DNA from: Aliiglaciecola sp. | Lineage (GTDB): Bacteria > Pseudomonadota > Gammaproteobacteria > Enterobacterales > Alteromonadaceae | Reading direction: 5' to 3' | Assembly: GCA_028356795.1 (NCBI GenBank) | Contig: JAOMVH010000001.1 | Coordinates: forward strand, 1-64,000 | DNA: 64,000 nt | Shown here: in pieces, positions 1 through 9,448 of the stretch | Layout of the letters: every line of letters starts with the position of its first letter | Numbering within the stretch: position 1 is the stretch's first letter | Made by a program: the position numbers and the translations under genes | Notes under the pieces: model-generated | Databases searched by the model: none | What the model saw: the letters and a program-made list of their open reading frames with translations, nothing else | What the model was told of the DNA's origin: nothing

Positions 1-1
1 G

Positions 2-187
2 ACCTTTTCACCCATGTTTAGCGCAAAAATCACCGACTTTAAACTCACTATCACATTCGATAAAATCGACTCATACATTTTACCCTTGCAAAATAAGCTA
101 TCGATGAAAGGCACTTTTGCCTTTTTTACTGATATCGACGAAGAGTCCTTGGATACCTTTTCCGAATACCGATTCATCGCACCGTGA
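2..187 (+). CDS. C-terminal fragment of a hypothetical protein (5' end outside window)
   Basis: Frame 2 is open from the window edge to TGA 185-187: TFSPMFSAKITDFKLTITFDKIDSYILPLQNKLSMKGTFAFFTDIDEESLDTFSEYRFIAP*. Convergent with the kinase gene ending at 218. Confidence 0.5.
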   Translation, partial: TFSPMFSAKITDFKLTITFDKIDSYILPLQNKLSMKGTFAFFTDIDEESLDTFSEYRFIAP

Positions 188-217
188 TTTTATCGGTAAG
201 GCTAGGCGTGTATTGCA

Positions 218-1501
218 CTATACAGAAACAGCCCCTAGCTTTACCGATACTTTAGTGCCTGTGCCACTTGTCACACTAAGTTGCCAGCCTTGTTGTTGGC
301 ATAAACGTTTGACGATGGATAACCCAAAGCCGTAGCCCAAACTTTGTGAACCTTTAACGCCCGACTCCATGATCTTATCTGATATCGATTCAGCAATGCC
401 CGGGCCGGTATCACTAACATGTAGGCTACCATCAACAAAATCCAGGCGCACTTCGCCCGATTCGGTATATTGGAAGGCATTGCTTAGAATATTGTCGAGT
501 AGCACCTTGAGCATACCTGCGTGTCCACTAATGGTTGTATCACAACGGTCGCTGATATCTATTTCAATGTCTTTTTTATCCAGCAATATGCGATTATCTA
601 GTACTGCTCGTTCGATAATTGGCATCAAGGCAATGGTTTCGCTGTTGGCTGAACCGTTTTCTTCTCGCGCCAACATTAGTAAAGTATTGACTGCCATGTC
701 CATTTGTTCTGCGGCTTGGGTTATTCTGCCGATTATTTGGTTTTTAGCTTGTTCAGTTTTGTTGTCATTTTGCAGCAGTTCCAAGGCATTTTTTATCACC
801 GCCAATGGCGTACGAAGCTCATGGCTGACATCTCGGGTGAAGTACTTTTCTCGGGTCAGTGCTTCAGCCATGCGCTGTAAGGAGTTTTCAAGTGTTTTGG
901 CCAATATGCCCACTTCATTGTTTGGAAATTGATGGGCAAAGGTATCCGGGATGTTTTCAGGGGCCACGCCATCTACAAGGTCGGCAAGCTGTTTTAATGG
1001 CCGGGTGGTTTTACGTCCCAGTAACCAAGCAATCAGGCATGCAATAATGGTAATGGGAACGGCAAACAACACAAGAAACTTAATCACACCGGAGGTGATT
1101 TGGCGCACCACTAGGTTTTTGCTGACTTCGGCAAGTAGGAATACACTGTTATGATCTTTGAATGTATAAAGGTGATAATGTTGGCCATTTTGCCCGAAAA
1201 ATTCCACTCTTCTAGGTTCTGTTAGCGCGGTATCACGCATGTCTAATGGGAATGTTTCCTTTGAGAAGTGCAGTGTCATTGTTGCTTCTCTGCTCTCTGG
1301 CCAAACTCCCGTTTGTTGATATGCGGCGCGCATATAGTCCGCTTCTTCTTTTAGGTATTTTTCAATAAAGCGATCTTCAAGGGTATACATCAGCATAAAA
1401 GATACTACGCCGTATAACACCGATAATACCAACGTAAATACGCAAAACAGTATCACTATCCTGCGACTTAGACTGTGGTATTTAGCAATTTTTTGCGTCA
1501 T
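218..1501 (-). CDS. Two-component sensor histidine kinase
   Basis: Two TM segments, H-box 'FTRDVSHELRTPLAVIKNALELL', N-box 'LLDNILSNAFQYT', G-box 'DTGPGIAE...GYGFGLSIVKRL'; 4-nt overlap with the upstream response regulator. Confidence 0.95.
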   Translation of the reverse strand: MTQKIAKYHSLSRRIVILFCVFTLVLSVLYGVVSFMLMYTLEDRFIEKYLKEEADYMRAAYQQTGVWPESREATMTLHFSKETFPLDMRDTALTEPRRVEFFGQNGQHYHLYTFKDHNSVFLLAEVSKNLVVRQITSGVIKFLVLFAVPITIIACLIAWLLGRKTTRPLKQLADLVDGVAPENIPDTFAHQFPNNEVGILAKTLENSLQRMAEALTREKYFTRDVSHELRTPLAVIKNALELLQNDNKTEQAKNQIIGRITQAAEQMDMAVNTLLMLAREENGSANSETIALMPIIERAVLDNRILLDKKDIEIDISDRCDTTISGHAGMLKVLLDNILSNAFQYTESGEVRLDFVDGSLHVSDTGPGIAESISDKIMESGVKGSQSLGYGFGLSIVKRLCQQQGWQLSVTSGTGTKVSVKLGAVSV

Positions 1502-2208
1502 TGTTGGTTGTTCTCGTTATCTTTGAATTGAAGGGTAAACCCCACGCCAAATACCGTTTTTAACATGGGGTAACTAAAAGGTTTGTCCAGCACACTGCGC
1601 AACTGATAGATATGGGAACGAAGTGCATCTGACTCTGTTGGTTCATCGCCCCACAATTTTGCACTTAGCTCTGAGCGGCTAACGACTTGCGGGTAGGCCT
1701 CTGCGAGCACCGCTAGTATTTTAAACCCCATACTATTTAATACCAGCTCATCCTCTTCACGGGTTGCTGATTTGTTTTTTCGATTTAGGGATAATGGACC
1801 AATCTCCAAAGTGTCATTTGACTGTAGTTTATGGCGACGAGATAGTGCCAAACAACGAACTTCGAGCTCTTGCAATGAAAAGGGCTTGGTGAGGTAATCA
1901 TCAGTGCCAGCATGAAAACCAGAGACTTTATCATCGATACTGTCGCGCGCGGTGAGCATCAAGATGGGAATGTGCCGATCTGCGGTTTCTCTGAGATGTT
2001 GACAAACCTCGAGCCCATCCATGTAGGGTAGGTTTAAATCAAGAATGATGAGGTCATAGTAGGTTTCTAGTGCCAGCTCCAGTCCTTGCTTACCGTTGAT
2101 CGCAAAATCAAAAACATGTCCTTTGTCTTCCATATACTCGGCGATATTCTTGGCAATGTTGAGTTGGTCTTCAACTAATAAAACATGCAAGCTATTGGTG
2201 TTTTTCAT
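1498..2208 (-). CDS. OmpR-family response regulator
   Basis: Receiver 'DLIILDLNLPYMDGLEV', 'LMLTARDS', 'DDYLTKPF', C-terminal winged helix. Confidence 0.95.
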   Translation of the reverse strand: MKNTNSLHVLLVEDQLNIAKNIAEYMEDKGHVFDFAINGKQGLELALETYYDLIILDLNLPYMDGLEVCQHLRETADRHIPILMLTARDSIDDKVSGFHAGTDDYLTKPFSLQELEVRCLALSRRHKLQSNDTLEIGPLSLNRKNKSATREEDELVLNSMGFKILAVLAEAYPQVVSRSELSAKLWGDEPTESDALRSHIYQLRSVLDKPFSYPMLKTVFGVGFTLQFKDNENNQQ

Positions 2209-2378
2209 CCCTTATCCTAAAAGTCGTCACGCAACTAGACCGGAAAAAATCGCAACGTTTCACTGTCATTATTACATGCAATTGGTATTAGTTAATAAAA
2301 ACAAATGTACCGAACAAAGATATTTCACACGTAAACTGACATGAGCATGCCAATTTCAATGTGAAATAGTTGTGAAAC

Positions 2379-2404
2379 GGCGTTGCTTGTATGCAACGCC
2401 TTTT
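2379..2404. terminator. Perfect 8-bp hairpin next to the stop codon of the ABC permease
   Basis: GGCGTTGC-TTGTAT-GCAACGCC followed by TTTT on the + strand; the - strand side lacks a strong U-tract, so orientation is uncertain. Confidence 0.5.
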
Positions 2405-2406
2405 GT

Positions 2407-4887
2407 TTACTCGGTGAGCAGTTGCCTAATTGAGCTCTTCAAGCTGTTTTTACTGGCGTAGACGCCCAGTGTAGTAACGATGGCCAATATTATGGACATT
2501 GTGCCAATCAACCACAAAAAGTCAGGCTGGTAAGTGAGTGAAAATTGCGATTGATATATCAATACGCCAGCCAAATATGTGCCCGATATTGCACCTGTAG
2601 CGGCAATTAGTCCGGTGGTAATCCATTCTACCAAACTAAGTTTTAGGCAGGTTACCTTGTTGAAACCAAAACTCATAATGATGCTATTTTTCTTTTTCTC
2701 TGCTGCCTCCAGCGCATGACTAGACGACAAAACAACAATAAAAGCGAGAAGAATGATAATCACAGAAAAGCCGCTGATCACTTGCGTTACCATGGCCAAT
2801 ATTGAATCGAAATGAGCCGTCAATTCATCCAATGAAACCATCCGCAGCGTTGGGTGCTGTTGCCATAAATCACCAAGCAATGTGAACTGTTGCTCAGTTA
2901 ACTCTAGACTGGCCATATTGTAGTGTGGAGCTTTAATATGTTGCAGGGCCGATGCCGGCATTTGTACCCAAAATGTTATTGAACCTGCGCCTGGTTTATA
3001 GGCGTGACTTGCCACTATTGTGAACTGGTAGTTTTGTTGGCCAATGTGAAAGGTCAATTGATCACCAATATCCAGCCCCAAGTCGGTCATCACTTCTTGT
3101 TCAATGGAAATTTGTTGCCAATTAGGGTTATCGCCGGACCACCATTGTCCATCCACTAGCTCATTGTTGCTTGGAATGTCAGCGCTCCAATGTAAACGAA
3201 TGGATTTTTTAAAAGTAGACAGACTTTCACTGGGTTTGTCGATTGCTTCAGACACTTGTTGATTGTTAATGCCAATCAACTTGGCGTGCATATAGGGTTT
3301 GCGCTGACGAATGGGAATAGTATTCTCTTGCGCCCATGAGCTCAGGTCGATCATTTGTTTTGCGGTGGCCTGGGAAACTAATAAATTACCATCATGCTGA
3401 CGTTGATAAGCCGACATGGTGTTGCCTAGATCTCTTAGTAGCATCAAGATAAACAGCAGTAAAAAAGCACACAGCCCAACACCTAATATTTGCGTGCTTT
3501 TGCTCACAAGTCGTTGCTTCATCATGAATAATGCAAACGGTACCAATCCAGAAATATTCTGCGTGATTTTTTCGCCCACGGTTAAAGACAACCAACTGAT
3601 GCTAAGAATTAGGCCAATACATAAGGCAACAGACACCAATACCATACTGGTTAGTAGGCCGTTATCGGAATAAGCGAATGCGACAAGAAACAAGACGGCC
3701 AATGCACAGCTAGAGGTAAACCATACGCTTTTTTTAAGTTCTATATTATTCACCAATTGCACAATAGAGCTTTGTTTAAGCCCGATCCAAATCGGTAGCT
3801 GAAAAATTAATAGTACGGCGGATATTGCCAACACCGACTTTGCAGCCAATAGCATGTTCCATTGCCAAGCAAGATCTGAAAACGTAGCGGTTAGCCAATG
3901 GATCAGTGCAGCATGCAATAAGGCGGATATTGCTAACACCACGGGTAACATTAACGCCCAGTGAAACAACCATTTAAGTATTGAAATTTGAATGCCGGTT
4001 GCTTTTGACGCGCCAAGGCTCATGCATACTGCAGAAAAGTATTTTTCTTTACGCATATGAACGTGGGTGAGCTGTTCGATGGCAATTGCAGCCATGAAAA
4101 ATAATATAATGGATGCCAAACCAATAAAGTTTTCGGTTCTTTGCCAAAATAATGCGAGCGGGTGAGCGCCCTGTTTATGACTGATCTGAGCGGCAGGCAG
4201 GTCGCTTTTTTGCCACGCAATAAGCTTTGCTGTTTGTTGTGTATTGGCGGCCAACAGGTATCGATGTTTGATAAGGTCTGCTGGGAATGCCAATGCGTCT
4301 AAATCTGTAACGTTTATCATTGCCCGCATATCAACATTGTGGCCTTCCATCATACGATCAGGCTCGTGCAATAAAACACGGGTCACTTTGAACCCTTGGT
4401 CCGCCAATGTTATCCGATCACCAATTTGCAGCGACAAGCTTGCCAACACACGGCTATCGACCCACATTTCGCCCTGTGACGGCCCGGATAACGTTGTTTG
4501 AGCTTGCTCGTTTAATGAATAACTGGTTTTCAATTCGCCCTGCAAAGGATAAACGTCGCCAACCCCCTTGAGCTTGATTTCTTGCCATTTACCCTGATGG
4601 GTGATTGTTGTGGACAGGCTCTTGGTAACAGTATGTTGTTGCGACAACTCGACGATCTTTTCCTGCTGACTAGCAGTAAGTTCAGACGTTTGACTAATTA
4701 CCAAGTCTGCGCCTAACAAATTGTTTAAATTATCGGTTAAGTAGTTTTGGATACTGTTGCTTGTTTGACTTAAGGTCACAATGAAGATCATCAAAATGGC
4801 TTGTGTCCAGCTCATGAATCTATGATGAGACAACCCTTTTTCTTGACGGTAAAACTGCCAAGCTAAACGCAAATTTGTAATCAACAT
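2407..4887 (-). CDS. ABC transporter permease, FtsX/MacB-like (YbbP type)
   Basis: 826 aa with multiple hydrophobic segments in two halves and large extracytoplasmic domains; overlaps the adjacent ATPase gene. Confidence 0.85.
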   Translation of the reverse strand: MLITNLRLAWQFYRQEKGLSHHRFMSWTQAILMIFIVTLSQTSNSIQNYLTDNLNNLLGADLVISQTSELTASQQEKIVELSQQHTVTKSLSTTITHQGKWQEIKLKGVGDVYPLQGELKTSYSLNEQAQTTLSGPSQGEMWVDSRVLASLSLQIGDRITLADQGFKVTRVLLHEPDRMMEGHNVDMRAMINVTDLDALAFPADLIKHRYLLAANTQQTAKLIAWQKSDLPAAQISHKQGAHPLALFWQRTENFIGLASIILFFMAAIAIEQLTHVHMRKEKYFSAVCMSLGASKATGIQISILKWLFHWALMLPVVLAISALLHAALIHWLTATFSDLAWQWNMLLAAKSVLAISAVLLIFQLPIWIGLKQSSIVQLVNNIELKKSVWFTSSCALAVLFLVAFAYSDNGLLTSMVLVSVALCIGLILSISWLSLTVGEKITQNISGLVPFALFMMKQRLVSKSTQILGVGLCAFLLLFILMLLRDLGNTMSAYQRQHDGNLLVSQATAKQMIDLSSWAQENTIPIRQRKPYMHAKLIGINNQQVSEAIDKPSESLSTFKKSIRLHWSADIPSNNELVDGQWWSGDNPNWQQISIEQEVMTDLGLDIGDQLTFHIGQQNYQFTIVASHAYKPGAGSITFWVQMPASALQHIKAPHYNMASLELTEQQFTLLGDLWQQHPTLRMVSLDELTAHFDSILAMVTQVISGFSVIIILLAFIVVLSSSHALEAAEKKKNSIIMSFGFNKVTCLKLSLVEWITTGLIAATGAISGTYLAGVLIYQSQFSLTYQPDFLWLIGTMSIILAIVTTLGVYASKNSLKSSIRQLLTE

Positions 4888-5576
4888 GGTGATATCTCAC
4901 TAGTGGATGAAATGAATTGGTTGGCGGCGTTTTTTAGCGAGAAGTTATGTTGGGCTCGGGCTGCAAGTTCATCACTGTGGGTCACAACAATCAACCCGGC
5001 ACCATTTTCTTTACAGCAATCAAAGAGCGTGTCGGCAACATCCGAGGCATTTTTTGTATCAAGATTACCGGTTGGCTCATCAGCAAAAATAAAATTGGGT
5101 TCAAATACCAGCGCTCGTGCAATGGCAACACGTTGTTGCTCGCCACCACTTAACTGTTTTGGAGTATGGTGTAACCTATGACTCAATCCTACTTTTTTGA
5201 GCCATTCTTTGGCTCTGTTAATCGCATCTTTTTGGCCTCTTAATTTTAGTGGCAAGGCGACATTATTGAGCGCCGTCAACTCCGGCAATAGATGGAATTG
5301 TTGAAAGATAAATCCAATGTGATTTCTCAAGGATTGCAGGGGAGAGGTTGTCTCATCATTGATATAGTAGCAACTGCCTTTACTTGGTACTTCAAGTCCC
5401 GACATCAACATTAACAGGCTCGATTTGCCAGAGCCGGAAGGGCCTGTAATGGCATATGACCTTCCTTGTTCAATTGATAAGGTTAAGTCACTGAACAGGT
5501 GAACTTGATTGTCGTTTTTACCAAATGATTGACTCACATTGTCTAAATGAATGCGGCTGACTGGCTGTGATAACAT
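4881..5576 (-). CDS. ABC transporter ATP-binding protein (LolD/YbbA-like)
   Basis: Walker A 'GPSGSGKSSLL', signature 'LSGGEQQRVAIARAL', Walker B 'FIFADEPTGNLD', H-loop 'VVTHS'. Confidence 0.95.
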   Translation of the reverse strand: MLSQPVSRIHLDNVSQSFGKNDNQVHLFSDLTLSIEQGRSYAITGPSGSGKSSLLMLMSGLEVPSKGSCYYINDETTSPLQSLRNHIGFIFQQFHLLPELTALNNVALPLKLRGQKDAINRAKEWLKKVGLSHRLHHTPKQLSGGEQQRVAIARALVFEPNFIFADEPTGNLDTKNASDVADTLFDCCKENGAGLIVVTHSDELAARAQHNFSLKNAANQFISSTSEISPC

Positions 5577-5759
5577 ACTAATATCTCGTGGCTAGAATAA
5601 TGATATCAATCTTACGAAAGCCGCTGTGAAATCAATGTGAAATGTGAGTAGAGCTCAAACTTACCTGCTATTTGGCAACCTAGAACCTTGCTTTGGGGGC
5701 AGGTGTTTAGTGATGATAATGACAAGAAAACAGCAAAGATCAACACGCCCTAGTTAGTA

Positions 5760-7055
5760 TTAACTTATTGTCCACAGATTTTGAATCTCTTGATTCACAA
5801 ACATATCATGTGGTTCCCAGTATTCGGGTATCGGCTTTTCGCCGTCTTTGGCTTTATAATTGTGGGACAAGGCTCCCATGATTTCTGATAGCCTTTCAGT
5901 GCTGATCGAAGAGATGGATTTTCTGGCGTCTGGAAAATGCAGGTTTTGTGCTTTTGGTACTAATAAATTATTCCCGGAGGAGTTGAAAACGCCTTTTCTG
6001 GATACTTTACGGCACAAGGGCGTTTGTTTATTTGGTGGATACAAGCGATTAACCACTGCATACTCAAAATTTGAGCTTTTGTTCGACTGTTCTGGGATAT
6101 AGCAAATGCCATACCCTTGGGGAAAGTAGCCTACAATACTGACAAATTCATTGACAGCCTTGGCACTTAATGTTTTTTTAATGGCCATTTGTTCGAGCAA
6201 TATAGCGGCTTTTGGTAAGTCTGACATTTTGTAGTCTTGCTTGGAGGATAGTACAACCGATGTATATATTTGAGGTACTTTTAGGATTTCAGAAACACCG
6301 GTTTTAGAGCTTGAACCGTCACTAATTAAGTTTTGTTGGAATATTAAACGTTCTGATTCTATGTGTTCAAATTCACTTCGCTCATAGCTTGAGTTTCCTC
6401 TGTACTTTTGCGCCCCAAGTCCTTCTCGAAGGTACAACAAGGTGTATTTGTGATTCAATTTCAGCATGTGATCACGTTCTTCAGGCGCTAAAACGCGAAA
6501 CGGATCTAATTTGTTATTATCAGTTCCTTCGAGCACCTTAACAACGCTCGGGTGCAGCATTCCCACATCCTGGAAAATAGCGCCAAGCAGAATCGGTAAA
6601 ATCACCGCTTGAACATAGTCTTGAGCTTGAAAGCCTAGATGTTTTTGCGGTCGTTCGTACATCGAATAGTTAGTGATATGGGCATTTCGAATCGTGTTGC
6701 TTTTATCAAGTTTGCTTATAAATTGATAACAAAGCACAGCTTTGTATGCTGGCTTCAATTGTTGATGATAGCGCGACAAGCTTTTGCCTTTGCCCGGTGA
6801 TAACAATAAAATCGTACCTAAAACTTTTGCACAGCGAACTTGTGTGTCTTCTTCATTGTCACCTTCTATGAGAGTTAACAGCTGATCACATACCACAAGG
6901 GCACTAGAAAGCCTCACTAGCCGCTTTTCTTCTAGCTCTGCATTGAGCTCTTCCAACTTTTGGATCAAGACATTTCGTTTACTTGTGGTATTGTGCGAGT
7001 CGGCTGACTGGGCACTCAGGGCTTCAATTTTTTTTAATAAGTTCTGCTTTACCAA
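5760..7055 (-). CDS. Protein with a degenerate HD-GYP-like domain
   Basis: 'GAIFQDVGMLHPSVVKVLEG...LDPFRVLAPEERDHMLKLNHKYT' resembles HD-GYP 'LLHDIGKL...LTPEERERMKxHP' with HD replaced by QD; the C-terminal 'FVSIVGYFPQGYGICYIPEQ' resembles the HD-GYP end 'F...LGIYPxGSLVxL'. Confidence 0.5.
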   Translation of the reverse strand: MVKQNLLKKIEALSAQSADSHNTTSKRNVLIQKLEELNAELEEKRLVRLSSALVVCDQLLTLIEGDNEEDTQVRCAKVLGTILLLSPGKGKSLSRYHQQLKPAYKAVLCYQFISKLDKSNTIRNAHITNYSMYERPQKHLGFQAQDYVQAVILPILLGAIFQDVGMLHPSVVKVLEGTDNNKLDPFRVLAPEERDHMLKLNHKYTLLYLREGLGAQKYRGNSSYERSEFEHIESERLIFQQNLISDGSSSKTGVSEILKVPQIYTSVVLSSKQDYKMSDLPKAAILLEQMAIKKTLSAKAVNEFVSIVGYFPQGYGICYIPEQSNKSSNFEYAVVNRLYPPNKQTPLCRKVSRKGVFNSSGNNLLVPKAQNLHFPDARKSISSISTERLSEIMGALSHNYKAKDGEKPIPEYWEPHDMFVNQEIQNLWTIS

Positions 7056-7354
7056 TAAGTACTGGGACTTTTCTTTGAAAAAAAGTTTTGCATCAGCATA
7101 CAGTGAGCTTTTTAACCCTGTTATGTCATCGATGAGTTTGGTTACGGAAACAGTATGCTGATTATTAATTTTTTCTGTTCCTTGTACGGGTGTGTGGCAA
7201 TTATTAAACGTAAGAATTGATCGAGAATAAAATTAACCGGTTATTAATGCAAGTAACCCATTGAATTAGTTAAAAATAGCACTGAATCTCATGTTAAACA
7301 ATGTAACTACCTGTTATATGGATTTAACGCTTTAGTGACTAACGGGCATGTTGG

Positions 7355-9364
7355 CTAGCGGTTAAGTACCTGAGACAAAGGGGTTAAGTCGTTTTCATAG
7401 TTTTTCCATTGTTCCAGGCCTGAACGATAAATTGGCTGTCTTACTTGCTCTGAGCTGGGAGTTTTAATTGTTCTTTTTGTCTTATGAAAATCGATACATT
7501 GCTGTTCAAATGGTAGTTCACAAAACGTCAGTATTCTGCGCACCTGAGCTTCTAAATCATTGATTACGTCTTCGTGCTGCACACGCAATACAAAACCGGG
7601 TAAGACCTTGTCCCAATGACTCATTAGCTGCTCGTAGGCATTGTAGTAGCGTCCAATGTTTTCAAGGCCATAGGTAAATTCTTGGCCTTCTCCGAATAAT
7701 TGTTTAAAGCCACTAAAACAGCAGGCCATTGGATGGCGACGGGCATCAATAATTTTAGCATTGGGCAAAATTAATTTGATCAATCCAATGTGAAGAAAGT
7801 TGTTTGGCATTTTATCGATAAAAAAAGCTGCGCCACTGCGATAAACCTGAGTGTCTGCAATAAATTGCTCGCCAAACCGTTTAAAATAGCTGTCGTCTAA
7901 CTCACTCAAAAGGGCTGGGTAGCGATTTGTTTGTCCGTGCAATCGAGACGCTAATCCCAGAATATTGTGCAGCTCCATGGTGCCATCAACTTGTGAATGA
8001 GAGGCCAGTATTTGTTCCAACAAGGTTGAACCCGCTCTGGGTAAGCCAACAATGAAAATGGGATCGCGCGCTTGTGCTCCAACTGTTTGCCGCGTTTTAA
8101 ATAAAGAGGGACTACAAACAGAGATTTGCTGAGCGACTTGTTTTTCAAAAACTTCAGGATTGTACCCGAGTTGTTGCTGTTTACATTGGTTACCCAGCTG
8201 ATAATGCTCAAATGATGCTTGGTAGGATTTAGCGTCTTCTAGTGCTTTGCCAAGGGCAAAGTGCAGGTGAATTTTATCATCCACAGCAATATCTTTTTCA
8301 TCCACCAAACTCTGCATCTGGTGAATCTCTTGAGCGCTAAACCGATATGTTTTGGTATTTGCTAGACTCCAATAAGCATCGCCAAAGTCTGCTTTGTACT
8401 GATAGGCTTTTTGATAGGCTAGAATTGCTTTGTCGAAGTCGCCTGAGGCCTTGAGAGCATGACCATGCAACAGGTGCATCCCAGGCTGATTGTCTTCTTT
8501 GTGCAGGATCTGCTGATACAAGTCTAAGGCTTGGTCAACTTCAGAGAGGCCTAACATGGCACTGGCTTTTGATGACAATAAAATTGGGCTGTCAGGCTGT
8601 TGCTCCAAAAGCTTACTCGCAAGGGCTTTGGCATCATTGAATTTGCCCATTTTTGACAATAATTTTAAATACTCTAAACCTGCGGCTTTGTGCTCAGGGT
8701 GCAGCTCAAGGCAACTTTCAAGTAGGAACTCAGCTTCGCCATAGACCTTCAAACGAATACCAATTTCCGCGAGTACCAGCAGCGCTTCGGAATGGTGCTT
8801 GTTGGTTTGCAAAAATTGGCGGCATATGCGGTCGGCCTTATGCAATTCGCCGTCATACATTAAGTCTCTGGCGCCCAAAAGCTCCCGAGATAAACTGCTT
8901 AGGTAATCAATTTGAGCGCGACTGATACTAACTGCTCGGGTGTTACCCATGTCTTTGTATAAATCATGGAGCGCTTTCCAACTAGCTAAGAGTGCGGGAT
9001 TGTTCTGGGTAGCGCGGTAGTAGGCCGTTGCTGCATCTAAAGGGTTTGATTGTGCCATATTGATATGGCCAATTTCTTGATGCCCCCTTGCATGGTCTGG
9101 CCGACTTTGTAACAGCTTATCAGCGGCAGACATAGCTTGCTTATATTGTTTGCTCAATCGATGAGAGACGGTCAACAAATACAATAGCTCGTCTTTTTCA
9201 AACTGCTCTTCGCTGTTTTGAAGGGCTTCTTCTGCTGTTGTGATCGCATCGGTGAACTGGCCCTTGCCTATGGCGACTTTAATTGCTTGAAGTTGACTCA
9301 TTGTGACTTTGCTATCCATGGTTGCTATCGAAAACGTTGGGGTGATGTCGTTTATTGTGCGCAC
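7355..9364 (-). CDS. TPR-repeat protein with C-terminal sulfotransferase domain
   Basis: N-terminal TPR repeats; PAPS-binding loop 'DPIFIVGLPRAGSTLLEQILASHSQV'; 'NAKIIDARRHPMACCFSGFKQLF'. Confidence 0.9.
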   Translation of the reverse strand: MRTINDITPTFSIATMDSKVTMSQLQAIKVAIGKGQFTDAITTAEEALQNSEEQFEKDELLYLLTVSHRLSKQYKQAMSAADKLLQSRPDHARGHQEIGHINMAQSNPLDAATAYYRATQNNPALLASWKALHDLYKDMGNTRAVSISRAQIDYLSSLSRELLGARDLMYDGELHKADRICRQFLQTNKHHSEALLVLAEIGIRLKVYGEAEFLLESCLELHPEHKAAGLEYLKLLSKMGKFNDAKALASKLLEQQPDSPILLSSKASAMLGLSEVDQALDLYQQILHKEDNQPGMHLLHGHALKASGDFDKAILAYQKAYQYKADFGDAYWSLANTKTYRFSAQEIHQMQSLVDEKDIAVDDKIHLHFALGKALEDAKSYQASFEHYQLGNQCKQQQLGYNPEVFEKQVAQQISVCSPSLFKTRQTVGAQARDPIFIVGLPRAGSTLLEQILASHSQVDGTMELHNILGLASRLHGQTNRYPALLSELDDSYFKRFGEQFIADTQVYRSGAAFFIDKMPNNFLHIGLIKLILPNAKIIDARRHPMACCFSGFKQLFGEGQEFTYGLENIGRYYNAYEQLMSHWDKVLPGFVLRVQHEDVINDLEAQVRRILTFCELPFEQQCIDFHKTKRTIKTPSSEQVRQPIYRSGLEQWKNYENDLTPLSQVLNR

Positions 9365-9402
9365 GTGATATTACGTAATACGAACTTGATAGACAAACAA
9401 AA

Positions 9403-9427
9403 AGGGCAAACCGATGCGGTTTGCCCT
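9403..9427 (-). terminator. Rho-independent terminator of the TonB receptor gene
   Basis: Perfect 10-bp stem AGGGCAAACC-GATGC-GGTTTGCCCT; on the - strand it is followed by TTTTGTTTGTC. Confidence 0.85.
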
Positions 9428-9448
9428 GATTTTAAATTAGACTCCTGA

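Noticed and set aside
117-2344. Several short ORFs antisense to the histidine kinase/response regulator
   Set aside because: They lie opposite or next to strong conserved coding sequences and have no recognisable protein features.
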